A stretch of 64,000 nt of DNA, from positions 248,001 through 312,000 of the forward strand of contig NZ_CABPRU010000003.1 of assembly GCF_902459705.1 (NCBI RefSeq), given 5' to 3'. This document shows, in pieces, positions 37,379 to 45,954 of the stretch. The notes under the pieces were generated by a model that made no database searches, was not told where the DNA came from, and was given only the letters and a program-made list of their open reading frames with translations. Within the stretch, counting starts at the first letter, position 1, and each line of letters begins with the position of its first letter. Position numbers and translations under genes: made by a program. The DNA is from Pandoraea terrigena (GTDB lineage: Bacteria > Pseudomonadota > Gammaproteobacteria > Burkholderiales > Burkholderiaceae).

Positions 37379-38323
37379 TCAGGGAGTTGCGGCGGCGCCG
37401 CGCGCCGACAACCAGACCACGCCCGCCAGAATCAGCACGCCGCCGCCCAGTTGCGCCGCCGTGAGCGTTTCGCCCAGCAGCATCGCCGCGAGGCATACGG
37501 TGACCACCGGTTCGAGCGTCGAGAGCATGGACGCGCGCCCCGCCCCCAGGCGCTGCAAACCGGCGAAGAAGGTCAGAATGGCGACGACTGTCGAACAGAC
37601 CGCAATGGCGGCGAGCGCCGCCCAGCCTCCGGCAGCTTCGGGCCATTGCAGCGACCGCCCTTGCATGGCGCGCACCGCCGCCATCCCCCCGAAGGAGACC
37701 GTGGCGGCCAGACAGACGAGCGTGGCGGTCGCGCGGGCATCGACCCCTCGCGTCAGCCGTGCGCCGATCACGATATAGCCTGAATAGATCAACGCCGCCG
37801 CCACGGCCAGCGCCATGCCCAGTGGCTGCCCCTGCCCGCCCCCGACGGTGAGCGCCGTGCCCAGCGAGCAGAGCACGAGCGCGCCGAGCGTCACGGGCGT
37901 GAGGCGTTCATGCAGAAAGATCGCCGCGAGGATCGTCACAAAGACCGGGTAGAGATAGAGCAGCAGCGCGACGAGCGACGCCTGCGCGTATTGCAGCGCC
38001 CCGAAATAGCAAAGTGACTGGCCGACGTAACCGATGCCGCCCATCAGCGCAATGCCGAGCGCCTGACGGCGCGACGGGAAGCGCACCCGCTGCAACCGGC
38101 ACCAGGCCAGCAATAGGATCGCGGCGACGAAAAAGCGAAACAACAGCATCGCGAAGATGTCGGCACCGGATGCCGCGGCCGCCCGAGCGAAGATGGCCAT
38201 GGCGCCAAACGCGGACGCCGACACGGCAATCAGCGCGACGCCGGCCCAGGCCGAAGGACGGGGGGCGGGCGGCATGACGGCGACGTCGCCGCAGGGGGCG
38301 TGGGCGTGAGGGCTTTGCGACAT
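37379..38323 (-). CDS. EamA/DMT-family transporter
   Basis: A 314-residue inner-membrane protein with about ten hydrophobic helices arranged as two EamA repeats (about 28-155 and 165-305). Members export amino acids, nucleosides or other small metabolites. The N-terminal 20 residues are His/Pro rich and cytoplasmic. The substrate is unknown. The start is ATG 38323. It lies 34 bases upstream of the nitroreductase promoter region, on the same strand, with 91 bases between the genes. Confidence 0.9.
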   Translation of the reverse strand: MSQSPHAHAPCGDVAVMPPAPRPSAWAGVALIAVSASAFGAMAIFARAAAASGADIFAMLLFRFFVAAILLLAWCRLQRVRFPSRRQALGIALMGGIGYVGQSLCYFGALQYAQASLVALLLYLYPVFVTILAAIFLHERLTPVTLGALVLCSLGTALTVGGGQGQPLGMALAVAAALIYSGYIVIGARLTRGVDARATATLVCLAATVSFGGMAAVRAMQGRSLQWPEAAGGWAALAAIAVCSTVVAILTFFAGLQRLGAGRASMLSTLEPVVTVCLAAMLLGETLTAAQLGGGVLILAGVVWLSARGAAATP

Positions 38324-38478
38324 GAGTAGGCGAATTGAGCGACAATACGGCGTGATTTTCAGGCATTACCGACGCGTTTCGCCTGCGCCGAGCCCGACGC
38401 ACGGTGACTATCGATTCGCCATTGTAGTCAAGGCACGGCACGCCGCAAGCGGCGACATCAGAACCCCACGGAGTCCCC

Positions 38479-38910
38479 ATGTTCAATCCGAGCCGCGACG
38501 AAGTTCGGCAATTCTTCTGCACCACCTGGCACAAGCAGCGCAGCGGCGGCATTCTTACGCCGCTCGAGACCATGGCCGCCGACTGGATCCAAGCCCATCC
38601 CGAGTATCACGACGCGCTGTCCGACACCGAAGACGCCAGCGCCCGCGACTACTCGCCCGAGGCCGGACAGACCAACCCGTTCCTGCATCTGTCGATGCAC
38701 CTGGCGATCAGCGAGCAGGTCTCGATCGACCAGCCGCCGGGCATTCGTGCCGCCTACGAGAAACTGAGCCAGCGGCTTGACTCGCCGCACGAGGCGCAGC
38801 ACCGCATCATGGAGTGCCTGGGGCAAACGCTTTGGGAAGCGCAACGCAGCGGCCAGCCGCCCGACTCGGACGCCTACTTGCAGCGCATCGAGCAGGAAGC
38901 GTCGCGCTGA
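38479..38910 (+). CDS. DUF1841 protein
   Basis: A 143-residue cytoplasmic protein of the DUF1841 family found in beta- and gammaproteobacteria. The signature NPSRDEVRQFF and HLSMHLAISEQVSID are typical. The function is unknown. It is a single-gene unit facing away from the EamA gene; its stop is followed by a stem-loop region near 38968-39000. Confidence 0.9.
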   Translation: MFNPSRDEVRQFFCTTWHKQRSGGILTPLETMAADWIQAHPEYHDALSDTEDASARDYSPEAGQTNPFLHLSMHLAISEQVSIDQPPGIRAAYEKLSQRLDSPHEAQHRIMECLGQTLWEAQRSGQPPDSDAYLQRIEQEASR

Positions 38911-38967
38911 CGCCCCAGTTCGGCGAACTGGCGCACCGGCGCACCGGCCTGCGGCATCGATGAAAGC

Positions 38968-39000
38968 AACGACGGTCGCCCCTGTGGGCCACCGTCGCTC
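38968..39000. terminator. Possible hairpin terminator
   Basis: Arms around AACGACGGT and ACCGTCGCT with an inner GGCC-type pairing, lying between the converging DUF1841 and cytochrome genes. It has no good T-run, so it is a tentative call. Confidence 0.35.
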
Positions 39001-39042
39001 CTGGTGCCGACGCCGGACATCGCCGGCGGACCGCTTGACCGC

Positions 39043-39456
39043 TTACTTCTTCGTGACGAGATCGCCGGGCAGCGATTCGATATACACCGAAATGTCCCTC
39101 AGCTCCTGCGAGGTGAACGGACGCGGCTTGCCGCCCTTGTCGAGCGCGGCGGGATTGGACATGACCTGCGCCTTCATGATCGCGTTGCTGCGACCATAAA
39201 TCAGGCTGGTTTCGTTCTGATAAGCCCGCAGCGCGTTATACACGTAGTCTGCGTACTGGCCAGCCAGCTTCGGATACTCGGGGCTGATCGGCGCGTTCAG
39301 ATTGGCGCCATGGCAGCTTGCGCACATGCCTTTCTCGACGAGCGCACGTCCATTGGCGACGTTGCCGGCGGCGAATGCCGAGCCGGCGCCACCCGCGAGC
39401 ATGACGCCGAGCGCCAGGGATACCGCCGCGGCGGCCTTTACCTTCGAATGCTTCAT
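39043..39456 (-). CDS. Periplasmic class I cytochrome c
   Basis: A 137-residue small c-type cytochrome. A signal peptide (about 1-29, ending SAFAA) precedes the haem-binding CASCH at 45-49; the axial Met lies in the C-terminal half (AIMKAQVM region). It starts at ATG 39456, 25 bases after the upstream cytochrome gene, so the two form a pair. They probably donate electrons to a terminal oxidase or accept them from a dehydrogenase; no such enzyme is in the window. Confidence 0.93.
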   Translation of the reverse strand: MKHSKVKAAAAVSLALGVMLAGGAGSAFAAGNVANGRALVEKGMCASCHGANLNAPISPEYPKLAGQYADYVYNALRAYQNETSLIYGRSNAIMKAQVMSNPAALDKGGKPRPFTSQELRDISVYIESLPGDLVTKK

Positions 39457-39481
39457 CGTGTTCTCCTCAGCCACGCACGTT

Positions 39482-39847
39482 TTACTTCTCGGGATTGACC
39501 GGCGTCGACGCCGTCTGCGCCGCGTAGTAAGCGGCAATGTCGACGATGTCCTGATCGGTCAACGTGGCTGCGATGCCATGCATCGTCTGGAACTTGCGGT
39601 CGCCCTTGGCGTACTCCTTCAGGGCGTTTTCAAGGTACTTCGCATTCTGCCCGCCGATCCGGGGCACGTGATACACCTCGGGAAACGCGGTGCGATAGTC
39701 GGGAATGCCGTGGCAGCCAATACACATGGCAACCTTGTCCTTTGCCGCGTCGAGATTGGGCTTGAGATCGGCCGCATGCGCCGCGCCGAGCGACATGAAC
39801 GACGTGCTGCCGAGCGCCAGCGCCATCATCGTGAGGAACTTTTTCAT
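39482..39847 (-). CDS. Periplasmic class I cytochrome c
   Basis: A 121-residue small c-type cytochrome. A signal peptide (about 1-26, ending AAHAA) precedes CIGCH at 42-46, and a Met in FQTMHGIA is the likely axial ligand. It is the first gene of a two-cytochrome unit. It resembles the cytochrome c553-like or c4-half proteins common in Burkholderiaceae. ATG 39847 is the conserved start. Confidence 0.92.
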   Translation of the reverse strand: MKKFLTMMALALGSTSFMSLGAAHAADLKPNLDAAKDKVAMCIGCHGIPDYRTAFPEVYHVPRIGGQNAKYLENALKEYAKGDRKFQTMHGIAATLTDQDIVDIAAYYAAQTASTPVNPEK

Positions 39848-40069
39848 GGTCTTCTTGGGAACGTTTTTGGTTGGAATACCGGCCCGCAACACGCAGGTCG
39901 GCGTCCCGACTCCAAGGCCGCCGTCCTGTGAAAAAAGCAATCGATTGTAACCCACACTTTTCGCATCGCAAACTCGGGGCTGACCCGCACAGTTCTCCGA
40001 AGTTTCCCCGCAAGCCTTTGATGTCACAGTCAATTTTCACTGTCCGAGCGGGCCGTATGCGCAATGTCT

Positions 40070-40106
40070 TATACTGAACTTTTTCCCTGCCCGGCCGGTT
40101 GGCCGG
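40070..40106 (+). promoter_or_regulatory. Possible moxR -10 and leader hairpin
   Basis: TATACT at 40070-40075 is a -10-like box about 54 bases before the gene. CCGGCC-GGTT-GGCCGG (40091-40106) forms a short leader hairpin. No good -35 is seen. Confidence 0.35.
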
Positions 40107-40128
40107 CTGTTTGCGGACGGCTCAGACA

Positions 40129-40971
40129 ATGCGCTTCGAAGGCTCTTCCCAGTACGTCGCCACCGACGACCTCAAGCTCGCCGTCAATGCGGCGGCCACG
40201 CTGCAACGACCGCTGCTCATCAAGGGCGAACCCGGCACCGGCAAGACGATGCTCGCGGAGGAAGTCGCCGCCGCACTCGACATGCCGCTGCTGCAATGGC
40301 ACGTGAAGTCCACCACCAAGGCCCAGCAAGGCCTTTACGAATACGACGCCGTCTCGCGCCTGCGCGATTCGCAACTGGGCGACGAGCGGGTGCGCGATAT
40401 CGCCAACTACATCGTCAAGGGCGTGCTCTGGCAGGCCTTCGAGGCCGAGCGCCCTGTCGTGCTGCTCATCGACGAGATCGACAAGGCCGACATCGAATTC
40501 CCCAACGACCTGCTGCGCGAACTCGACCGCATGGAGTTCTATGTGTACGAGACGCGCCAACTCGTGAAGGCGCGCCACCGTCCGCTGGTCATCATCACGT
40601 CGAACAACGAAAAGGAGTTGCCCGACGCTTTCCTGCGCCGCTGCTTCTTCCACTACATCAAGTTTCCCGAACCGTCGACGATGCAGTCGATCATCGACGT
40701 GCATTTCCCGAACATTCGCCGCGAGTTGGTGAACGCCGCGATGGCGACCTTCTTCGAAGTGCGCGAAATCCCCGGACTCAAGAAGAAACCGTCGACCTCG
40801 GAGCTGATCGACTGGCTCAAGCTGCTGATGGCCGAAGAAATCGGCCCGCAAGCGCTGCGCAGCGCCGACAACAAGCTCGCGATCCCACCGCTGGCCGGTG
40901 CGCTGCTCAAGAACGAACAGGACATGCACCTGTTCGAGCGCCTCGTCTTCATGAATCGCGCCAACCGATAA
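40129..40971 (+). CDS. MoxR-family AAA+ ATPase
   Basis: A 280-residue MoxR-type ATPase. Walker A GEPGTGKT is at 33-40, Walker B is VLLIDEIDKAD, and sensor 1 lies in VIITSNNEKELP. MoxR ATPases act as chaperones that, with a VWA protein, activate or insert cofactors into enzyme complexes. Its partner follows 13 bases later. ATG 40129 gives the typical MRFEGSSQYV N-terminus. Confidence 0.93.
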   Translation: MRFEGSSQYVATDDLKLAVNAAATLQRPLLIKGEPGTGKTMLAEEVAAALDMPLLQWHVKSTTKAQQGLYEYDAVSRLRDSQLGDERVRDIANYIVKGVLWQAFEAERPVVLLIDEIDKADIEFPNDLLRELDRMEFYVYETRQLVKARHRPLVIITSNNEKELPDAFLRRCFFHYIKFPEPSTMQSIIDVHFPNIRRELVNAAMATFFEVREIPGLKKKPSTSELIDWLKLLMAEEIGPQALRSADNKLAIPPLAGALLKNEQDMHLFERLVFMNRANR

Positions 40972-40984
40972 GCGCAACGCCGTC

Positions 40985-42160
40985 ATGCTGATCGACTTCT
41001 TCTATACCTTGCGCGCGGCGAAACTGCCGGTCTCGGTCAAGGAATACCTGACGCTGCTCGAAGCGCTGCAGCGTCAGGTCATCGCGCCCTCGCTCGACGA
41101 GTTCTACTACCTGGCGCGTCTCTCGCTGATCAAGGACGAGAAGCACTACGACAAGTTCGATCAGGCTTTCGGCGCGTATTTCAAAGGCGTGCAGCAGATC
41201 GTCGACGCCTCGGGCGAGGTGCCGCTCGATTGGCTCAAGAAGCGCATGCAGCGTGAATTATCGCCCGAAGACAAGGCGCGCATTCAGGCGTTGGGGGGGC
41301 TCGACAAGCTCATGGAGCGCCTGAAGCAACTGTTCGACGAGCAGAAAGGCCGTCACGAAGGCGGCAACAAATGGATTGGCACCGGCGGCACCTCGCCGTT
41401 CGGCAATGGCGGCTTCAATCCCGAAGGCATCCGCATCGGCGGCGAGAGCAACGGCAATCGCACCGCAGTGAAGGTGTGGGACCAGCGCACCTATCGCGAC
41501 TACGACGACACCGTGGAACTCGGCACGCGCAACGTCAAGGTGGCATTGCGACGCCTGCGCAAGTTCGCGCGCGAGGGCGCCGCCGAGGAGCTGGATCTCG
41601 ACGACACCATTCGCGCGACGGCAGCCAATGCCGGGTGGCTCGACCTGAAGCTCGTGCCGGAGCGTCACAACAACGTGAAGGTGTTGATGCTGCTCGACGT
41701 GGGCGGCTCGATGGACGACCATGTCGCGCGCACCGAAGCGCTGTTCTCCGCGGCAAAGTCCGAATTCAAGCATCTCGAGTTCTACTACTTCCACAACTGC
41801 GTCTACGACTATCTGTGGCGGCAGAACCGGCGCCGCCACAACGAACGCTTCGAGACGTGGGACGTGCTGCGCAAATACCCGCCCGATTACAAGCTGATCT
41901 TCGTGGGCGACGCCACGATGAGTCCGTACGAGGTACTGCAACCGGGCGGCTCGGTCGAATACAACAACCAGGAAGCCGGCGCGGTATGGCTGCGCCGCTT
42001 CATCGAACGCTACCCGCATCACGCCTGGCTCAATCCGGAACCCGAGGCGATATGGCAATATCGCCAGTCGATCTCGGTCATTCGCCAGCTATTCGCGGGC
42101 CGCATGTATCCGATCACGCTCGCCGGGCTGGAGTCCGCCATGCGCGTGCTGAGCAAATAG
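40985..42160 (+). CDS. VWA-domain protein, MoxR partner (CoxE-like)
   Basis: A 391-residue protein with a C-terminal von Willebrand A domain. The metal-ion-dependent adhesion site reads LLDVGGSMDDH, a G-for-S-type variant of DxSxS, so metal binding may differ. The N-terminal 180 residues are helical with a Gly-rich loop (GGTSPFGNGGFNPEG). It is co-transcribed with the MoxR ATPase, and the pair probably remodels a protein complex not encoded here. Confidence 0.9.
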   Translation: MLIDFFYTLRAAKLPVSVKEYLTLLEALQRQVIAPSLDEFYYLARLSLIKDEKHYDKFDQAFGAYFKGVQQIVDASGEVPLDWLKKRMQRELSPEDKARIQALGGLDKLMERLKQLFDEQKGRHEGGNKWIGTGGTSPFGNGGFNPEGIRIGGESNGNRTAVKVWDQRTYRDYDDTVELGTRNVKVALRRLRKFAREGAAEELDLDDTIRATAANAGWLDLKLVPERHNNVKVLMLLDVGGSMDDHVARTEALFSAAKSEFKHLEFYYFHNCVYDYLWRQNRRRHNERFETWDVLRKYPPDYKLIFVGDATMSPYEVLQPGGSVEYNNQEAGAVWLRRFIERYPHHAWLNPEPEAIWQYRQSISVIRQLFAGRMYPITLAGLESAMRVLSK

Positions 42161-42245
42161 GGCTCGCCGCGCGGCATCGCCCAACGCGGCAAGACAACGC
42201 AGCAACAACTACAACGTAACAAGAATCAAGAGACCGCTTCCGATC

Positions 42246-43442
42246 ATGACGTCCAGCACGACTCCCCTGCCCCCCCTTCGGCCGTTGGCGGACACGTCGC
42301 CGTCGGCCATCGTCGCCGGCTTCGTGGCCATGATGACGGGGTACACCAGTTCGCTCATCCTGATGTTCCAGGCCGGACAGGCCGCCCATCTCACGCCGGC
42401 GCAGATTTCGTCCTGGATCTGGGCGCTCTCCATCGGCATGGGCGTGACGACCATCGGACTATCGCTGCGCTATCGCACGCCGGTGGTGGTGGCCTGGTCG
42501 ACACCGGGCGCCGCGCTGCTGATTACGTCGCTGCCGGGCGTGCCCTATGGCGAGGCCATCGGCGCGTTCATCGTCTGCAATGCCCTGATCGCCCTGTGCG
42601 GTCTGACGGGGGGCTTCGAGACGATCATGCGCCGGGTGCCGCCTGCCCTGGCGTCGGCGCTGCTCGCGGGGATTCTGTTTCGCATCGGGCTGGAGATCTT
42701 CGTCGCGGCGCAGCACCAGACGGCGCTCGTGCTCGCGATGTTCTTCACGTATCTCGTCGTCAAGCGCTTCGCATCGCGCTACGCGATTCTGCTGGCATTG
42801 ATCGTTGGCACCGCCGTGGCAGGGGGGATCGGCCTGCTCGATTTCAGTCACTTCGAGGTCTCGCTCGCGAAACCCGTGTGGACCACGCCGTCGTTCTCGC
42901 TGTCGGCGACGATCAGCATCGCGATCCCGTTGTTCGTGGTGGCGATGGCGTCGCAAAACGTGCCCGGGCTCGCCGTGTTGCGCGCCGACGGCTACAAGGT
43001 GCCGGCATCACCGCTGATTTCGACGACGGGCATCGCCTCGGTGCTGCTCGCGCCGTTCGGCTCGCATGGCATTCACCTGGCGGCCATCACGGCGGCCATC
43101 TGCACCGGACGCGAAGCCCACGAGGACCCGGCCAAGCGCTACACGGCGGCCGTATGGTCGGGGGTGTTCTATCTGATCGCGGGCACGTTCGGGGCGACCA
43201 TCGCGGCCTTGTTCGCTGCATTTCCGAAGGCCCTCGTGGTCTCGATTGCCGCCCTCGCGCTATTCGGCTCGATCATGAACGGCCTGGCCAACGCCATGCA
43301 CGACACGCGCCAGCGCGAAGCAGCACTCATCACCTTCATGGTGACGGCCTCGGGCCTGACGCTGCTGTCCATCGGCTCGGCGTTCTGGGGCCTGATCGCT
43401 GGCGTGCTGACGCTGACGATCCTGCAATGGCGCCGCGCGTGA
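42246..43442 (+). CDS. benE: BenE-family benzoate/H+ symporter
   Basis: A 398-residue inner-membrane transporter with about twelve hydrophobic segments. The N-terminal GFVAMMTGYTSSLILMFQA and the motif SWIWALSIGMG are typical of BenE. Known members import benzoate by proton symport. No ben or cat catabolic genes are nearby, so the substrate is inferred from the family. It starts 85 bases after the VWA gene and is followed by a hairpin. Confidence 0.9.
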   Translation: MTSSTTPLPPLRPLADTSPSAIVAGFVAMMTGYTSSLILMFQAGQAAHLTPAQISSWIWALSIGMGVTTIGLSLRYRTPVVVAWSTPGAALLITSLPGVPYGEAIGAFIVCNALIALCGLTGGFETIMRRVPPALASALLAGILFRIGLEIFVAAQHQTALVLAMFFTYLVVKRFASRYAILLALIVGTAVAGGIGLLDFSHFEVSLAKPVWTTPSFSLSATISIAIPLFVVAMASQNVPGLAVLRADGYKVPASPLISTTGIASVLLAPFGSHGIHLAAITAAICTGREAHEDPAKRYTAAVWSGVFYLIAGTFGATIAALFAAFPKALVVSIAALALFGSIMNGLANAMHDTRQREAALITFMVTASGLTLLSIGSAFWGLIAGVLTLTILQWRRA

Positions 43443-43459
43443 GCGTCGCGTGAAGCCCC

Positions 43460-43496
43460 GCGGGCCGAGGTGATACCATTCGGCCCGCCACATTTT
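43460..43496 (+). terminator. Hairpin with T-run after benE
   Basis: Stem GCGGGCCGA/TCGGCCCGC (43460-43468 with 43480-43488) enclosing an inner GGT-GAT-ACC pairing, followed by a run of five T at 43492-43496. Confidence 0.55.
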
Positions 43497-43530
43497 TCGA
43501 ACGCAACGTAACCGCAGGAGCCGCACCACC

Positions 43531-43875
43531 ATGGCATTGATCGAACCGACCCCGGTCTTCAAGGACAACCTTGCACGGATGGCCGACATCGGCAGCATCG
43601 AGGGCATCGCGCGCATTGCGCTGCGCGACGGCACGGGCGCGGTCGTGGCGACCATCGAGAACGCACCGGGCAAGCAAGGCTCGCTCGCCGTGTACCATTA
43701 CCTCAAGCAGGCCTTCGGCACACTCGACGCCAAGGCCGCCGAGCACGGCCTGGCGGTCTTCGGCGAGCACACGGCCGATGCGCGCAACCGTCCGGGGGCC
43801 CATCCGAACGTCGACCGCCTGCTGGCGATCGTGGCCGGGGGTGAGGCACTGAGTCTCGAGGAAGTCGCGGCCTAA
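43531..43875 (+). CDS. DUF2322 protein
   Basis: A 114-residue cytoplasmic protein that I assign to DUF2322. It starts MALIEPTPVFKDNL and has conserved ENAPGKQGSLAVYHYL and GLAVFGEHTADARNRPGAHPN blocks. A GGAG ribosome-binding site lies about a dozen bases before the ATG. The function is unknown. It forms its own unit between two terminators. Confidence 0.8.
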   Translation: MALIEPTPVFKDNLARMADIGSIEGIARIALRDGTGAVVATIENAPGKQGSLAVYHYLKQAFGTLDAKAAEHGLAVFGEHTADARNRPGAHPNVDRLLAIVAGGEALSLEEVAA

Positions 43876-43901
43876 GGCGGCCACGTCCGCCGCGCCCAAT
43901 G

Positions 43902-43929
43902 AAAAGCCAGCCTCGCGGCTGGCTTTTTT
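43902..43929. terminator. Bidirectional intrinsic terminator
   Basis: Stem AAAAGCCAGCC/GGCTGGCTTTT with a four-base loop and six T, between the converging DUF2322 and spermidine-synthase-like genes. Confidence 0.88.
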
Positions 43930-43978
43930 CACATCAACGACACTGGTCACCGCGCCGGGACGCGCCGGCAGGATGGCT

Positions 43979-44821
43979 TCAGATCGTCAGCACCGGTCCG
44001 CCGTCGCCGTTGGCCGAACGCAGTTGCTTGACCCAACGCTTGGCCGGCAGGCCCGTGGCGGCTTCCACCACCTTGGCGCGGGCTTCCACATCCTTCCACT
44101 CGACCGACAGCAGCGGGCCGTTGAACGCCAGCGCGATGACGTTGCCGTCGTGCACTTCCGGGAACTCGATCACGCGATTGTCAAAGGCCTGACGCAGACG
44201 GCGGATGTTCTTCGGATAGCTGTCGTGATCACCGAACAGGTTCGTCGTCAGCACACCCGGCTCGCGCAACGTGGCGCGGCACGCCTTGTAGAACGCGGGC
44301 GTGTCGTGCACAGGGCCACGCGCGGTTGCATCGTAGAGATCGACTTGCAGCACATCGACCATACCGTGATTCGCGGTGTCGGTGACAAAATCCCAGGCAT
44401 CCGCTTCCAGCACCTTCAATCGACGCGAGTCGTCCGGCAGGCTGAACATCGTGCGCGCGGCCACGACCACCGCCGGGTTCAGCTCTACGGCCGTGACCTG
44501 TGTGCGCGAGAAGTGGCGATGCGAGAACTTGGTAAGCGACCCCGTGCCGAGGCCCAGTTGCACCACATGCTTGGGCGCGCGCATGAACAACAGCCACGCC
44601 ATCATCTGCTGCGCGTACTCCAGCTCGATCCGGTCCGGCTTGGACAGACGCATCGCCCCTTGCACCCACGGCGTGCCGAAATGCAGGTAACGCACGCCGC
44701 CCATTTCGGAGAACGTCACTGGCGCGAAGCGCGGCTTGTAGGTGGGACGGGAGGAACGGGCGGTGCGCTCGTCGCTGACGAACGCTTCGGCTTCGATGGA
44801 TTTGCGTTTGATGAGGGTCAT
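43979..44821 (-). CDS. Spermidine synthase-like methyltransferase-fold protein
   Basis: A 280-residue Rossmann-fold protein of the polyamine-aminopropyltransferase-like group. The nucleotide-binding loop QLGLGTGSLTKF and TAVELNPAVVVAAR correspond to the SAM/dcSAM site, and the acidic block EADAWDFV follows. The usual spermidine synthase substrate signature is not clear, and polyamine activity should not be assumed. ATG 44821 has GAAGGA seven bases upstream; the open frame extends much further but is not coding. Confidence 0.83.
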   Translation of the reverse strand: MTLIKRKSIEAEAFVSDERTARSSRPTYKPRFAPVTFSEMGGVRYLHFGTPWVQGAMRLSKPDRIELEYAQQMMAWLLFMRAPKHVVQLGLGTGSLTKFSHRHFSRTQVTAVELNPAVVVAARTMFSLPDDSRRLKVLEADAWDFVTDTANHGMVDVLQVDLYDATARGPVHDTPAFYKACRATLREPGVLTTNLFGDHDSYPKNIRRLRQAFDNRVIEFPEVHDGNVIALAFNGPLLSVEWKDVEARAKVVEAATGLPAKRWVKQLRSANGDGGPVLTI

Positions 44822-45231
44822 GTGTCCTTCAATGAAACTCGGGAGATTCCGATGGGATCGCATTGTACCGGGTTCGCTTCCCGCGCCCGTCGAGATGCCC
44901 CCGACGCACGCGTCGTGATGACGCATCCGGCACAAGATCGGTGCCCGGGCCGATCCCACCGCACCATTTCGCTGCGCCGCGCGGCCCGAGGCAACCGCCA
45001 TGCGCGATGGCATGGATATTGCAGAAGAAACGCACAGGCCAACGGCGGCCTGAGAGCTAACTGGCAAGTCGCGATGACACGCTCCGAATTGGAGCCTCCC
45101 GGGCAATGGCGCCCCGAAGCGAGATGATTCAGCACCGGGCAACCGGTTCGCAGGCATCTCGCTTCGGGGCGCTTTTTCGTTGCGGGTCAGCGCGGTGCGC
45201 ATCCGCGTCGACACTCCCTGTAAGGCATGGC
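44822..45231. other. Divergent spacer holding a structured RNA element
   Basis: 410 bases with no protein gene. Apart from a TACAAT -10-like box on the minus strand (44862-44867), the main content is the hairpin at 45109-45177, described separately. I found no convincing plus-strand promoter in the region. Confidence 0.5.
45109..45177 (+). ncRNA. Orphan structured hairpin with terminator tail (leader or sRNA 3' end)
   Basis: A perfect 18-base-pair stem (45109-45126 with 45155-45172) encloses a symmetrical internal loop of 7 + 7 bases (ATTCAGC and TCGCAGG), a five-base-pair inner stem ACCGG/CCGGT and a GCAA tetraloop. TTTTT follows at 45173-45177. This is a textbook intrinsic terminator with elaborate structure. 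No plus-strand gene lies upstream, and the next start codon is 55 bases downstream. It is either an attenuator/riboregulator of the next gene or the 3' end of a small RNA. Confidence 0.6.
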
Positions 45232-45912
45232 ATGAACGCTTTCTCTACCCAGTCAACCGAGGCCGAAGTGTCCGCCGAAACCATCGGCACCTTGATCAAC
45301 CTGTCCGGACGACAGCGCATGCTGTCGCAACGGATCATCCTCCAGTTGCTACTCGCCTCGCGCGGGGACACGGCCGCGCGCGATATCGCACGCCAATGCC
45401 TGTCGATGTTCGAATCGGCGCATTCGGATCTCGCGACGGGCAATGAGCGTTTCCCCGGCGCATTCTCCAGCGCCTTGCAGCAACTCTACTTTGGGAGTGC
45501 GCGCGCGGACGCACGTATCCGTGATTTCATCGCCCAGGTCAGACTGGCCATAGACGCCCCCCTGCCGGACACCGGTTTGCAGGCGTCATCCCTCGACGGG
45601 CTGGTTGCGCAGGCCACGCCAATACTTGACCTGTTGCAGACCGTCACGCAGGCCTACCAGGAGGAAATGCACCGCTGCGAAGTCGCGGTGCGCAAACGCC
45701 ATGCCAATCTCGTTGAGCGCCTGAGCGGAATTTCGATGCAGGCCAACATCGTCGCCATCAATGCGCGCATCTCGGCGGCTCGCGCGGGAGAACATGGCAG
45801 GGAGTTCTCGGTGATCACGCAGGTGCTGGCGGACATCATCAAGGAGATGGATCAGTTGATCCGCAATGTCGTCGGCTCGACCGATGCGTCCAAAGGCGCA
45901 ACCCGAGCCTGA
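45232..45912 (+). CDS. Soluble PilJ-N-like sensor with MCP-tip-like C-terminus
   Basis: A 226-residue protein. Residues about 15-110 resemble the type IV-pili chemoreceptor N-terminal domain (TLINLSGRQRMLSQRI, the PilJ/NarX 'P-box'-like motif). The C-terminal 70 residues (MQANIVAINARISAARAGEHG and later residues) resemble the conserved signalling tip of methyl-accepting chemotaxis proteins. There is no signal peptide or membrane helix, and the length is far below that of a normal chemoreceptor (about 500 or more). It may be a cytoplasmic signalling adapter. ATG 45232 follows the orphan terminator by 55 bases. Confidence 0.78.
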   Translation: MNAFSTQSTEAEVSAETIGTLINLSGRQRMLSQRIILQLLLASRGDTAARDIARQCLSMFESAHSDLATGNERFPGAFSSALQQLYFGSARADARIRDFIAQVRLAIDAPLPDTGLQASSLDGLVAQATPILDLLQTVTQAYQEEMHRCEVAVRKRHANLVERLSGISMQANIVAINARISAARAGEHGREFSVITQVLADIIKEMDQLIRNVVGSTDASKGATRA

Positions 45913-45954
45913 TGCGTGCCCGCCCTTGGAACGTGAACGCCGTTGCGTGCGCCG

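Noticed and set aside
45109-45177. Hairpin as terminator of the spermidine-synthase-like gene
   Set aside because: That gene runs on the minus strand away from the hairpin, and the T-run is on the plus strand, so it cannot end that transcript.
43979-45214. Full 411-codon frame for the spermidine-synthase-like gene
   Set aside because: The upstream 130 codons are Arg/Gly/Ala-rich without similarity, and the ATG at 44821 has a good ribosome-binding site.
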